64,000 nt of DNA from positions 34,754,634 to 34,818,633 of the forward strand of contig CM076260.1 of the NCBI GenBank assembly GCA_038380795.1. Direction: 5' to 3'. This document shows positions 1 to 12,449 of the stretch, one piece after another. Each line of letters starts with the position of its first letter. Position 1 is the stretch's first letter. The stretch is from Pyrocephalus nanus. Lineage: Eukaryota; Chordata; Aves; Passeriformes; Tyrannidae. The notes under the pieces were generated by a model. The model did no database searches, had not been told where the DNA came from, and saw only the letters and a program-made list of their open reading frames with translations. Position numbers and translations under genes: made by a program.

Positions 1-711
1 ATATTTATTAGGAGATACCCCAAATTGGCACATTCATCACCCTGCAAGGTAAGGACCTTGCTGCTGACCCCCACTTGCACAGCTGGGCATCTCACAACTA
101 ACGCTCAGCTCCATATGCTTTTGTGGCAGAGGCAACATCAAGCTTGTAATCTAGAGAAACAATATGTACCTAGGAGTGTAGCTGTAAATTTGGAACTCAG
201 TGTCTGAAGAGGAGCTAATGATGCTGTCACAGTGTACGAGACTCTCCCTCGTCTTGTGCCCACTCTCTGCACTATCTCCTCCCTCACCTCTCCCATCTCC
301 CTGCAGAGACCTGCAGCTACTTCTTGTTTCTGCCTCTCCTGCCAGGTGTCTGAACAAGCCACATGTGTGAGAAACGGGCTGTAAGGATCCTGCATAAAAA
401 AGGTCTGATGAAGGATAGATAGTCCTATCTCCTCCAGAGCTGCTTTGCCCTGCTGTCTTTGCAGTATGATGAATTCTCCCAGGACAATTCCCCATGCACA
501 AAGAACATAACCAGCTGAAAAGCAGGATGTGGAGAGACATTCAGCCAACAGCCTCCCTCTTCTTCCCCAAATTTCTTCATTTTCTGAAAGTATTTAGCAG
601 TGTACTGATTCTTATTAATGTGACAAAGAGCCCAACAGTAATGCTCTATACTTAAATTATTTAAACAGTCGGATTTCTTCCTTTTTAAAATTACTTCAAG
701 ATTTTTATTCC

Positions 712-761
712 TGTTTGTTTGTTTGGGGGTTTGGGGGTTTTGGTTTTTGTTTGTTTGTTTT
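712..761 (+). repeat. T/G-rich low-complexity tract
   Basis: A TTTG-type simple repeat is interrupted by two runs of five G and a GG pair (GGGGGTTTGGGGG). It has too few long G-runs for a convincing four-tract quadruplex. Confidence 0.7.
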
Positions 762-984
762 CCCCCAAGTGGCTTCACCGTATGAACAAATGTATGCTGA
801 AGGGCAATCACTTAAACCACACCTCTTCATGAGGGGCTTTAAGAGCATAGAGGAGCATAGGCTGACCATGGCCGAACAATGCAATCCTGCTGGGGAAAGT
901 GCAGGTGAAACACTCGGAACTAAAACTGGGAGCCTGGCTCACAGGCACTGGAGCATGGTTTTTCTTTTACACATAGCACAGGAG

Positions 985-1125
985 CGCTTTCATTCTGCTG
1001 CTGTGTCCCACTTTGGATGCTGCACTTCTTGTGAGGTGGGGACCAGCTGAAGACAGTGCAAAGAATACCAAGATTGAATAAATATCTAGAAAACTTGACT
1101 GCAAGGAAAGTTTGAAGGCAGAGGG
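985..1125 (+). mobile_element. Old CR1-like fragment
   Basis: The stretch carries degraded phrases of the CR1 3' portion: a 'cactttggatgctgcacttc' segment, then 'aagaataccaagattg', then 'aacttgactgcaaggaaag'. Order and spacing follow the conserved end of the CR1 reverse transcriptase frame. There is no clear 3' octamer. The match is by eye and weak. Confidence 0.35.
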
Positions 1126-2336
1126 CATAAGCCAAAAGAATGACCATGATAACTATTCAAACACCATCATTGCTGCTGCAAAGAACAAAAAGAAGAACTG
1201 ACAGCTCAATGTGCAGCGAGGAGGGATCAGGTAATAGAGGAAAAAAAAAAACGCAGCAGCTCTCTCAGGGTGAAGGTCATGATGTTCTGCAGTGGTGTTT
1301 GGAAAGGCTGCAGTGATGCTGATCGTCTAGAAAAATCTGTTTAATATTGCACAATTTTGGTTTTAGAGAAGGGGAATAGAGTAGATATATGTGCTTCCTA
1401 TCTTATCATCCCACCCAGGAGTCTTAAAGTGGAAACTTCACTTGCTCTGAATGCATTGCCTTTGCAGTGGAGTGCAGAAAGGCCGTGTTAGTCTTGTTTA
1501 TCTGTAGTGGAAAGCCAAATTTTAAGTGAAACAGTATGCACAGTTACACTTTTATATTGGCAAAAAAATGCTTTGGCCAAGAGAAAAGTATTGGATTTCA
1601 CACTAGAGTCTGTCTCTGGAAAGCATAGATTGAATCAGCTTAGATCTTTGATTTGGCCAGGGGAAAATCATTTCAGTTGCACCTCTCCTCTATCTCTAAC
1701 AGATCTATCAAAATACTGGACTTATCAGGTAATATTTCCAGCCACTGTAAGTTCAGTCTCAAATGGCAAAGCCTGACTGGCAAGCTGAACTCTGCTACTA
1801 GAAAAATAATACTCTCTAAGCCTGCCAGCTATTTTAAAGGTCATTAAATGAGAGAAGCACATCCATAACAGACTCTTCATGCAAACTGCGCTGATCTGGA
1901 TGGTAAACAGTTCATACATGAGACCAGCTACCTAATTTTAAGATTTCCAGACCAATCACTTGCAATACTTTGTTGCTGTAAAGTGTTTTACTTAAAATAT
2001 GCGTGAGGCCTATGTGTACGTTAGCCTCAAAGGGGTACAGCAAAGACAACATTGTGGGTTTGAAATGGGGGATTTTCCTTGCTAATGACAATACCAGTAT
2101 GTGGGATACAGCCTGGCATAGGTGTCACTGCAGCTTCCAGGGCTTGCAACTCTTGCAGTTCTCTGTTTCTCTAAAATGTGCATTTGAATGAAATATAGAT
2201 GATTTGCCCAGTTCTCATGCTCCTCATCCAAAGAGTGATGGAGGTTGTTAGTGACAGGTTTTCAAATTCTTCGAGGTATTTCTAAAAGCTTTCAAAAGCC
2301 CAAACCACCCAAATCCAGCCTTCAACATCTGTTGGG

Positions 2337-2355
2337 AAAAAAAAAAAAAAAAAAA
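2337..2355 (+). repeat. Poly(A) run
   Basis: Nineteen consecutive A. No flanking retroposed body or target duplication was recognised. Confidence 0.8.
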
Positions 2356-5300
2356 GAGGTGTCTGAAAAATCCACATGCCAGGCTAAATGACAGAGTAGG
2401 ATTAGAGTCAGTCTTGATGATCAGTCATGAAGCCAAATGTCTAAAGAAACAAAATATTTTAACAGATACATAAGCTACTTTATTACACTAAACACTTTCA
2501 AGGATTATGAAATCCTAGAGAAATCAATTCTGGATACAAAATACTATATTTTGGTTGGATAGAACAGTGTAACACTTTTCCAAATTACATTTATTTGCTG
2601 TGCAAGACATATCCATCCAACCTAATATTACATGTTAGTAATAATCAAGAATGTAATCTGTCAAGCTATGTTTAAAAACCTTCATAAAACAAATCTTCAC
2701 TTAGGAACCACAAGATGCACCTTTTTGAGATAACTGAAAATACTGGAGAAACCAGGTAAGCTTCAGTATACATGGAAACAAGTATTAGCTGTCCTCCAGT
2801 AACACGGTTAAAGAGCTGCTCATGAGAAATAGGTTTATTTAGCAGTATCTCAGACTAAACAGTGTGTGGAGTGCTATAGACATACACACACACACGTTAG
2901 TTTCAAAATTGCTACTTACAATCCTAAAAATAGCTGAGCATTTAAACAGAAAAATCTGCTTACTGTCACTATGTAATTTGTTTATGTTAATTTGAAAAAG
3001 AACAGTATTTTTTGTATGGTTTCTGTTAACAAATGCGAATCATCGCTCTTGCCTTTACAAGGACTATGGTAATAAGGTGTTTTCATCTGCATATCTTGGA
3101 TTTTAAAATATAAAGTTCAAAAGAGAGGGAAAAAAAGAGATTTATCCAAATAACTACCCTAATTTAATTTCAGGTAAGTTTAGGAAGATGCTTAAAAGCA
3201 GCCCATTCATGAACCCAGATGCACTGCTGGGTAATGTGTTTGCAACTGGAGTTAATGGACCTTTTATGTCAATTGAAAATTAACTACAGTATATTGAACG
3301 ATGCCTTGCCTCTCTCCCTGTCTGGGCCTTGACCATGCCTTAGAGAGTAAGACATTTCAGCCATTGCAGAGCCATCACAGGTGGTCAATTATTTTGAGAG
3401 AGAAGCAAATTTCCAGCATGATTTGCCTTGAAGCCAAAGGTCCTATAAGCAAATTCTACACAACCAGATCTTGAAGAAAACATAATGAGGTAAGGAGCTG
3501 GATTTCCACCAATACCACTTCTGAAATGACAGCTCACTATTGAGTGACAGGAAAGTGTTTCAGGCACACTTCTGCAAAGGTTCACAAAGCAAACTGCAAT
3601 GCTGGTGGCACAGGACCCAGACAACAAGGAGAGTCACTAGCCCCCTGAAAACTTGTATGTATTTAATTATATACATTTATTTTTATATTTAAATAAATTT
3701 TTTAATTCAGCACAACTCACATTCTGCAAAGAGTGGGGCTGAGAAAGGTTGGTGTGTTTGTTCTCTGTTCCCCGAGCAGCAGGGATGCTAGACAGATGGT
3801 AGGTACTGTCACGATGGGGTAGAAGTGAGCTGGGAAGTGGTGATTTCACTACACTGCTGGAAACCTCTTTTTCCAAGCACAAAAGGAATGGTGTGCTCTA
3901 TCCCAAAGGCATGTTCACAGAAATAGATCCTAAAATTTGGTTCTCCTATAAATGTCGAAGGACCAAAACCTCAAAGTGGCTTCAGCCCTGTGAACAGTAG
4001 AAGACAGTTTGTACAAATGGAGATTGAAAGATACTCTAATACCTAAGCCAGAACTTGTATAGTAACACAACCTTACTTATACGGTGTGCTGTTTTCAGTG
4101 TTATTATTTCCCCCCCGCTTTCTTTGTTAGTCATCTAAATGTAGTTTTTCCATGTTTCAAAAGAGAAGTGAACTATTCTCCTCTCTGATTTTTTCAAAAT
4201 AAAGTGGCTGGGGCCAGTGTGGGATTATTTCAGTGAGGAATAATCACTAAAACCCTTATTGATTGATCACCCCAGACTGACAGGAGGTAATTATAGACAC
4301 ACTGTAGACTCATAAAGCATAATCTTATAATTAACTTCAGAATTAAACTTTTCCTACTCTTTTTTCTGAGTAACATTAAAAAAACTCCTTTTTATTTATA
4401 CATAGACACACTCAGAGTATGAAATGCTGTTTCTTTCTAAGCTTAGTCTCTGCCTGCAGCTGTAACTTGCTCTTGAACATAACATATGTGTGCTGACACT
4501 TAATACCTGCACTGCAGGTCTGCATCAGCTAACAAGCTGAGAGCACAAAGGTACCCCCTCCCTGGGGTCACTTTGTACCTGCAATGCTCCACTGCCCTCT
4601 CCTTCCCTCAGTTACAGACAACCCACAGCCCAAAGAACAAGAACACACTCCCTCACACCCTTCCCTAGTGCATTCATCCTGGCCCACATCTCTTTCCCCT
4701 CCCTCGTGCAATACTCCCACACAATCAGCCTCTTTCCAGGCCTTTTGTAGGCAAAAGTACAGACAAGGACTATGGGAAGGCAATGTTCTTAAGAGGTCAT
4801 AGGAGGATCCCTCCTACCCTGTGTGACCAAGATCTGACCAGTCCCTGCATAGTTATCATTGATAACAACTAATCTGTCTCCAGTTACCAGTTTAAGTCTC
4901 AAAGAGTGACTCAGTTTTTGCAGCACGTGCCTTCAAAGCACCTGCTGGTGTGCTTAGTGTTATAAAATCTCTGCTTCCAACAGACTGAGAGTGCGCTTTG
5001 GCAAGACCTTTAAAAACAATGGCTATTTTAGGTTTTCATGATAGTAGGTAAACTGAAAAATCTCTTCCATCATAATAAGCTATATTTGAAAAATACAGCT
5101 AAAACTTCACCGTGTTCAACCATGAACATTTGGATGTAGGTTCACCAGACCTTTCATAGATTCGCCTACACTATCAGAGAAGAGGCTTGCTCTCCTTATA
5201 GTGGATGTCACACCCATATACAAGTTTCTTGACTTGCTTCAGTTTCTGCTTCTTGTCTACCAGCTTTGCTAACTCCCAAAGGCAACTATTCTTACACCTC

Positions 5301-6913
5301 TAATTGCATGCAGAGATGTCTTGGGCAATGGAACAAGCTTTGGGTCTTTGCTACCTGCATAATTTGCAGAGTTTGATTAACGGAAAGGGAGGAGGTGGTG
5401 AAGGTTTAGGATCCAAGATCTGGAACACAAAAACCATAAGTGCTATCTGCTTTAAAATATGTATAGCCTTTCTCCTTCTGTAATCCCATCTCTGAAATTC
5501 TTATTTCACCCCCTCATTACCACTCAGCGTCTGCCACTTCCCACACTGCTCTCAACACCAGCTATATATAATACATGGGGGAAAAAAATTCTCTTTAAAT
5601 ACCATTTCTGATATATTTCATGTTCTAGAAGATCTAAATCACTAACTCGGTCCCTTATCTTTGTGCCACTGCCACTACTTCTACCACAGCAAGTTTCAGT
5701 TGGCATATCGAGGCATTAAGAATCACTGGTGTTTTTTTTCTCCCCCATGCAGAGTAAAATGCCTGAGCGTGCAGCTCTTATTCTGGGCTGAGAGATGGAG
5801 ATGAAGGGACAGGAGCAAAGACTCATAGCAGAAAGATAAAACAATGTCAGCTGTAGCTACTGGACAATTCATGAACTAGATGTTGTCTCCCACCATTAAG
5901 TAGTATCTCATAATAACGGTCTCAAATGCATTTACAAAGCAAATCTTCCTTTTCTACCCTCTCCCCACCACCACAACATAGGTTTTGCTCTTGACTTTCC
6001 TGATTGATTTTTAAGGCAAGTCTCTAACCTCTGCAGCTGCCTGATTAAACCCTAAGAATGGAAGTTTGGCTAGCAGCACGATCGTGCAACCAGCTTGAAA
6101 TGCTAAGGTGGTTCCCAGGATCTTAGAAGACAACAATAGTTTTCACTGCACAGACTTCCACCTGAGGAAACAGCAGCATCAGTCCAGAAGCCCTCAACTC
6201 AAGCTACAGTACATTTACAGCTAAAAATTTTAAATAAAGACAATTAAAATAAATGACAAACGAGCAGAGAAGAGGAGTAGGAGGCAATGCTAACTCCAAA
6301 CAGTCAAAAAAATGAGTCAGTTCTGCAGAATGAGTTGAGGTGTTTGTTCAAAGCTCTGCAGTAAGCTGAATTCATGTTCTCCAGGTATTTACAACTCCCT
6401 AGGGCTCTAATGGCTTAAGGGGGAGCTATAAATGTCTCATGTGGGCAGAAGTGCCGGCTTCTAAAGAAGCCAGCACACAAGACAGCAAAAGCTTGGGTGA
6501 GGGACATACCAGCTGTCTGAAACCTGCTCTCCCCTCATGAAAATGCAGGGGAAGGAGACAGTTTTTTCCTTCCACAGATGGGAGCTCTCCTCTCCACCCA
6601 CTCTTCCCTATAGCTTGTATTGAAAAGTAGTTAGTCATACCAGGACGCAGATGCGTTCATGTCTGGATGATGAAACTCAGATGATAAAACAAGAACATGT
6701 TCTTGTCTACAGGCCAGATGACCACGTGTTTTCCCTGCAAGCCAGATTTTATAATTCCTTTTTGCCAAGGAGAGCAAGCCACTTCTGTTTAGCCTTACTC
6801 AGCATACTGAGGAAATACACTGGTTTTACTTCCCACAGTGATTAAGCTTACAGATGTTCTTCCATCTTCTTACTGTCCAGGCTTCTATTTCCTCACAGGA
6901 TACCCAGTGACAA

Positions 6914-6940
6914 ACACACACACAGACACACACACACACA
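6914..6940 (+). repeat. CA dinucleotide microsatellite
   Basis: An (AC)n repeat of about 27 bp with a single G interruption; probably length-polymorphic. Confidence 0.85.
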
Positions 6941-7540
6941 GAGCTGTTGGCCATGAGATCTACAGAAGACCAAGAAAAATGAGGACCAAGGGTTGTTGAC
7001 ATGGATGAAGCTGATGCAGAAGTCAGTTACTGAATGGCAGGGGCATGTACCTGGCCGGGAGAATGCCCTCATTCTGAGGTTTGGCCCTTTGAAACATGTG
7101 ACATCACAAACATTTGCAATTCAGTGAGTAGTAGTTCATCATCTCTAATTTAAAAGAGACACTACTGAACTGGTCTAAATATATTTACCTGTTTGGTTAT
7201 GATGCTCCTCTGAAAAGGCCGTTCTCACTTTGAGAAGACATGCATAAGACATGGGTAAGAAATCAGGTGTTCCTCACATTTGGCAAAAATAGCACATAGA
7301 CAGGGTGTGCAAAACCACAGTGAGCTTTTCTGGAGGTGCAGGAACTGACCTTGTTCAGGTTTTCATGCTCAAATAGTGAGAAAATACAGCGGTTTGCTGA
7401 GCCGTACCAATTTTTACCGCAGAACACCCTAATGCAACAGAGCACTCATCAAAAAGCTGAGGTATAAAATCAACCTTTCCAACACCAAAACTTGAATCAG
7501 AATACCAATGTACTAGTAAGTAAAAATACAAATAAATAAC

Positions 7541-7558
7541 AAAAAAAAAAAAAAAAAA
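7541..7558 (+). repeat. Poly(A) run
   Basis: Eighteen A after an AAATAAATAAC-like lead. The preceding sequence does not resemble a known SINE or LINE tail. Confidence 0.75.
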
Positions 7559-8730
7559 CAAAACCTCTTAGTGGAACTTCTCTACTAGTTGCACAACTTT
7601 GAAATGCCTTTGAAATCCAATTCAAGGTTCAAATCTTATCAGATCATAATCAAGTCATTTCAGTATTTTCTTGTCTATAAAGTACTTTGAAGCAGCCCTT
7701 GGCAATCAATACTGCTTCATCACTTGTTACTAAATCAAGGAGGTCTCTAGTTAGTCATCTCATATATACAAGAACTATTTTAATGCACTAAGCTATATGA
7801 AAGGGTTTCTCCTCCTTCCATCCTGTCATAAGACAAACCATGGCACAAGCAATTCCTGTAGGATTATAGTTGTGCTGGCTCACAATTAGCTGTTGAATGA
7901 TACCTCATAGGAAAGAAATCAAGACCAGTATTATGAACTTCCACTGTTTCAATATTATTCTAGTTGAAGGAAATGAAGAGCTTTCATGAAGCCTCCTGAG
8001 GCTTCATTAAAGGTTAAAGTAGAGAATTCTTCTCTCCTGTTCCCCTAGTGGCTTTTACTAGTGGATTTGTGCTCAGTCTGGCTTTGTATGGATCTCTCCT
8101 GTACTGCTTAAAGATTAGCAACTGCCAGGAACAGGAAATCAGCATGTGAGAAGAAAGGACTGTCATCAGTGTCACATTTTAGGATGAAATAATCATATAC
8201 TTGTCCCCATTATCTGAAGAATGACCATTTGAAGAATGAGGACTGGGACTGTAAGGTAAACATACACAGGTATTCTTCCCAAGAATGCCAAGGCAGTGGA
8301 AGATTTTAAAAAGAAAGGTTTATTTCAGATGCAAGGACCACTTTTTTACGATGGTGCACGCATTGGGCCCCAAGGGCAAAAGGCAAAATGAGTTCTAAAT
8401 TTCTGTTACAAATTCTTCCGGAAATGTATCTTCTCCTACAGGGACTAATCACTCACAAAAGACAAGGAGGAAGAGGAAGTGGTATGTGGTAGTTTCCAAA
8501 GCATTACACTTACCTATGCCAGTCCTACTTTTTTCCCTCTAAACACTGCTGCATTGTGCTTCTTGGCCAGTGATAGGAAAGGGAGTCAGAGCAAGACAGG
8601 ACATGAGTGGTGCCTGGGAGGTGCAAAGGCAGCAGGCAAGAAGTGAGCCTCAAGGGCCCAGTAGAGCCCTGAAGCAGAGCTGTGCTCATGTTGCAGAGGA
8701 CAAGAAGCAACCCCTGGGGTCTACCCTTGG

Positions 8731-9605
8731 AGTCACAGAATCACAGACTGTGTCAAGTTGGAAGGGACCCACAAGGATCATTGAGTCCAACTCCTGGCCC
8801 TGCACAGGACCATTCCCAAGAGTCACACCATGTGCCCTAGATTATTGTCCAAGAACTTCTTGAACTCTGCCAGGCTTGGTGCTGTGACCACTTCCCTGGG
8901 GAACCTGTTCCAGCACCTAACCGCTGGCTGGGTGAAGAACCTTTCAGTAATACCCGACCTAAACCTCTCGACACAACTTCGGGACATTCCCTCAGGTCCT
9001 GTCACTGGTCAGCACAGAGAAGAGATCAGTGCCTGCCCCTCCTCTTCCCCTCACAAGGAAGTTGTGGACTACAATGAGATTTCCCCTCAGTTTCCTCTTC
9101 TCTGAAGCTGCTCCTCATACAGCTTCCCCTCAAGACCCTTCACCATCTTCATTGCCCTCCTTTGGACATGCTCTAAGAGCTTAATATCTTTCTTAAGTTG
9201 AGGTGCCCAAAACTGCACACAATATTCAAGGTGAGGCCACATCAGTGCAGAGCAGACCAGGACAATCACCTTCCTTGACCAGCTGGCGATGCTTTGCCTG
9301 ATGCCCCTCAGGACACGGTTGCCCCTTCTGGCTGCCAGGGCACTGCTGGCTCATATTCAACTTGCCATCAACCAGGAACCCCAGGTCCCTTTCCATGTCA
9401 CTGCTTTCCAGCATCTCATCCCCTAGTTTATATGTACATCTGGGTTTGCCCCATCCCAGGTGCAGAATCTGATGTTTTCCCTTGTTGAACTTCCTATGGT
9501 TGGTGATTGCCCAGTCCTCTGACTTGCTGAGATCTCTCTACAGGGCCTCCCTGCCTTTGCAGGAGTCAACAGCTCCTCCAAGTAAAAATCCTCCTCCCCC
9601 TGAAT
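8731..9605 (-). mobile_element. CR1 LINE, 5'-truncated, minus orientation
   Basis: The left edge reads as the complement of a CR1 3' end (TCACAGAATCACAG), followed by the usual 'gttggaagggacc' segment. Read on the minus strand, the body carries remnants of the CR1 reverse-transcriptase C-terminal region: WPHLEYCVQFWAPQLKKDI then LLEHVQRRAMKMVKGLE at about 9150-9260, and ERDLGFLVDGKLNMSQQ at about 9340-9395. The frame changes several times, so the copy is dead. About 0.87 kb remains of an element several kb long when complete, the usual 5' truncation by target-primed insertion. Confidence 0.92.
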
Positions 9606-10537
9606 ACAGGACACTTAGTGGACCATGAGAAGCAGGCATCTGGAAAAAATGGCCCAAAGGAGCCCTGACAAGTGGTCATGCTTAATGCTGCAGAGGAATG
9701 TAAAAAAAACCCTGGGAGCCAGTGCCAATATGCCCTGGGTGAGAATTCCTACCTGACCCCAGAGCTGGCAATCAGCTATTTGCTGAAACATGAGCAAGAT
9801 CTGTCTCCTCATGCCACAAGATGGTTGCAGCTCTCACGAGATGGAGCCATTTCAGGGGCTTCTGAGAGGGGACACATGAAGGAGGTCTGATTGACCTTGG
9901 AGGCAAGACTCATTCCCATGCCTGGCAGGACACCAGTGGGTGCTCCAAAGCACTGGGACCCCTCGCAACATCTCTGCATCCCATTTCTAGTGGTTGTTGT
10001 CATTGGCTTTGCAGGGGATGAGGACAGAGAGCTCTGCAGTGCTCCTCAAGTGCTGCTCCTCCAGAAGGCGTTCTCTTGTTCTTGTCACTGGAGTCAGTAG
10101 TTCTTCTCATCTCCTGAGGAGCTGGTGTCCCCTCACGGCTGAAGCAGGATTTCAACCTATCAGATGAACTTTGAACAGATGAACATGGCCCTACAAGAAC
10201 CTGGCCTTGCAGTGAAGAACCTCCAGCAGCCTCAACCAGCCTCCAGTCTTCCTCCCTATAAGTAATTCCACCTGTTCCTCTAGGACTTCATCTCAGATGT
10301 TTTTGGACCGTCTGCTGGGCAGGCTGGCCACAGGACAAGGGAGGATGCTCTCTTTATCCTGTCCTGGGGCATTGTGAATCCTGCATTTCCAGGTGGTGGC
10401 ACTATGAAATGGTGGTTCTGGAGCCCACAAAGTGCAGTCCTGCCCACCACCCACCCCCTCCACCCAGCATATTTCCAAGGAAGGCCTTTGTGGCCCCAAG
10501 GCAGTCCCCATGCCCAGCAAACCCAAGGGAGCAGGAG
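9606..10537. other. Unclassified segment between two CR1 copies
   Basis: This 0.9-kb stretch is richer in G+C than its surroundings and has no recognisable gene. It lies exactly between the 5' ends of two oppositely oriented CR1 copies. A portion near 9735-9800 (CTGACCCC, then TGGCAATCAGCTATTTGCTGAAACATGAG) has the feel of an old dispersed repeat, but I cannot name a family. It could be unique sequence. Confidence 0.4.
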
Positions 10538-11350
10538 TATCAATCTGTTGGAGGGTAGGAAGGCAGAGGGATCAGGACAGGCTAGATGGACGGGCCAAAG
10601 TCAAAGGTTTGAGGTTCAATAAGGCCAAGTTCCAGGTCCTGCACTAGGGTCACAACAACCCTGTGCAGCACTACAGGCTTGGAGAAGGCTGGCTGAAAAG
10701 CTGGCCAGCAGAAAAGGACCTGAGAATTTTGGTCAACAGCAGCTGAAAATGAGCCAGCAGTGTGCCCAGGTGATCAAAAAGGCCAATGGTATGCTGGTTT
10801 GTATCACAAATAGTCTAGCCAGCAGGACCAGGGTTGTCCTCCTGTATTTGGCACTGATGAGACCACACCTTGAGTGCTGTGTCCAATTTTGGGCCCCTCA
10901 CGACAAGAAGGACATTGAGGTGCTGGAGCATGTCCAAAGAAAGGCAATGGAGCTGGTGAAGGGTCCAGTCTTACGATGAGTGGCTGAAGAAGCTGGGATG
11001 TTTAGCCTGGAGGCTCAGACCTTATTGCTCTGAAATGAGGTTCAAGCCAGGTGGGGGGTCAGCCTTTTCTCCCAGGTAATGAGATAGGACCAGGGGAAGT
11101 GGTCCCAAGTTGTAGCAGGGAAGGTTTAGATTGGATATTAGTAAAAATTTCATCATGGAAAGGGCTGTCAATCATTGGAACATGCTCCCTGGGGAAGTGG
11201 TGGAGTCACCATCCCTGGAGGTATTTAAAAGATGTGTAGATGTGCCACATAGGAACATGGTTGAGTGGTGGACTTGACAGTGATAGATTAACAGTTGGAC
11301 TCCATGATCTCAGATGTCTTTTCCAACCGAAATTATTCTATGATTCTATA
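10538..11350 (+). mobile_element. CR1 LINE, 5'-truncated, plus orientation
   Basis: The element ends in ATTCTATGATTCTATA, the short tandem octamer that marks CR1 3' ends. Upstream on the plus strand are degraded reverse-transcriptase phrases: [17 protein letters not shown] and [16 protein letters not shown] then [20 protein letters not shown] at about 10,747-10,965. The non-coding tail 'gggaagtggtggagtcacca' follows near 11,192. Internal frameshifts and stops show it is inactive. It sits about 120 bp beyond the likely SNAP91 poly(A) site, so it should not be part of the main transcript. Confidence 0.92.
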
Positions 11351-11488
11351 AAAGTCATTACCATATGAAGCAGACTCAGCAATCACTGTCAGGACCTATA
11401 ACATTTTTCCCCTTTCAAAGTGTATTATTGTGCTCAACATCTCAATGATTATGAAACTGGCAACAAGATATTTACTTTGATCAAGGTG

Positions 11489-11494
11489 TTTATT
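11489..11494 (-). promoter_or_regulatory. SNAP91: Distal poly(A) signal candidate
   Basis: AATAAA on the minus strand, followed within 25-50 nt by TG-rich sequence (CTTGTTGCC, then GATGTTGAG). It is the last such hexamer before the CR1 copy ending at 11,350. Cleavage would fall near 11,465-11,475. Confidence 0.5.
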
Positions 11495-12443
11495 GCATCT
11501 CAGAGGGCACACATGCACTGGGGTTTTTTGTTTTCTTTTTTTTTTTTCTTTTCCTGTTTGGGATTTTTTTTTAAACTGAAATACAAAGAAAAGCCATTTT
11601 GAAATCAGCTTTTTATAGAACTTTCCCATTACAGTGTTATCCCCACAGCAAATTCAGATACAACCACTTTTAATGGTACCATACATTGATTAAATAGTTC
11701 ATTTGAAAGACTTTAGGTGAATATCTTTCCAACCCAATATGCTTTTACAGAGAACTGCCAAGCCACTTGTAACACTGATCAACAGTGACCTCATTGAAGA
11801 GTCAAGATCTTACACCAAGCCATCAGCAGAAACAGTATGAGAACAAATAAAAATTAAAGAAACACAGTATGTACAGTAAAGGGCATGGATCTCTGGATCA
11901 GAATTAAATCTAATCACCAATAGTACAAAAGCTACTCACAGCGCATTCGGGGCAATGGAGAAAACACTAGCCTAAGGCATACACAGGTAAGCACTAAATT
12001 AAGAGATGTACGTAAGAACTCAACAGAGATGAGTAACATCACTTGTAATGTTTTGACTACAGATATACCAAAAAGTGCTCTCATATTTGAAATCCCTTGA
12101 TGCCAGCACTACTATGGTTGCTTTTTCCCAACTACATGGAGAGAAACTGACCCTTTACGTATTTTCAGTGCATTTAGCAAGAACCGATAAATATGCCAAT
12201 TTTAAATGCAAAAACTCAAATAATTAAAATAGATTTAAAAATAAAACCAGCAATAAATATGGTACTTTTCAGATATGGTTTTTCATTCTTGGTAAATCAT
12301 TGAAAAAGTATTTGTTATGGAAGTTTTCCTTTATATTACTTTAAATTATCTTAACATATACAGTGCCACAAAAATAAAACATTTTTTTCACCACAATTGA
12401 GATTCCTGTGACTGAGGGGAAAAAAAAAAAGTATCCTGCACAA

Positions 12444-12449
12444 TTTATT
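12444..12449 (-). promoter_or_regulatory. SNAP91: Proximal poly(A) signal candidate
   Basis: AATAAA on the minus strand, followed about 13 nt later by a run of more than ten T and then CCCC. A U-rich downstream element at this spacing suits cleavage near 12,420-12,435. Confidence 0.5.

Larger units (their letters stand above)
1..8730. other. Gene-free DNA downstream of SNAP91
   Basis: No coding region is supported here. Open frames are short, have no recognisable domain and are not linked by plausible splice sites. The sequence is AT-rich unique DNA with short simple repeats: a T/G tract near 712-761, A runs at 2337-2355 and 7541-7558, and a CA repeat at 6914-6940. An old CR1-like trace lies near 985-1125. 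In human the gene beyond the SNAP91 3' end is PRSS35, on the opposite strand; I looked for its single long coding exon and did not find it. Confidence 0.6.

Noticed and set aside
138..548. A 136-codon minus-strand open frame with a faintly kinase-like phrase (CAWGIVLGEF)
   Set aside because: It starts at TTG, not ATG, has no catalytic motifs, and the resemblance is limited to a few residues. No linked exon was found.
712..761. Possible G-quadruplex
   Set aside because: Only two G-runs of three or more are present, so a stable four-tract structure is not supported.
8731..11350. Endogenous retrovirus as the source of the reverse-transcriptase-like phrases
   Set aside because: The phrases and the octamer 3' end belong to CR1 LINEs; no LTR, primer-binding site, gag or env-like frame is visible.
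1..11400. PRSS35, the neighbour expected from mammalian gene order
   Set aside because: No long serine-protease-like frame is present on either strand; the gene must lie farther left or elsewhere.
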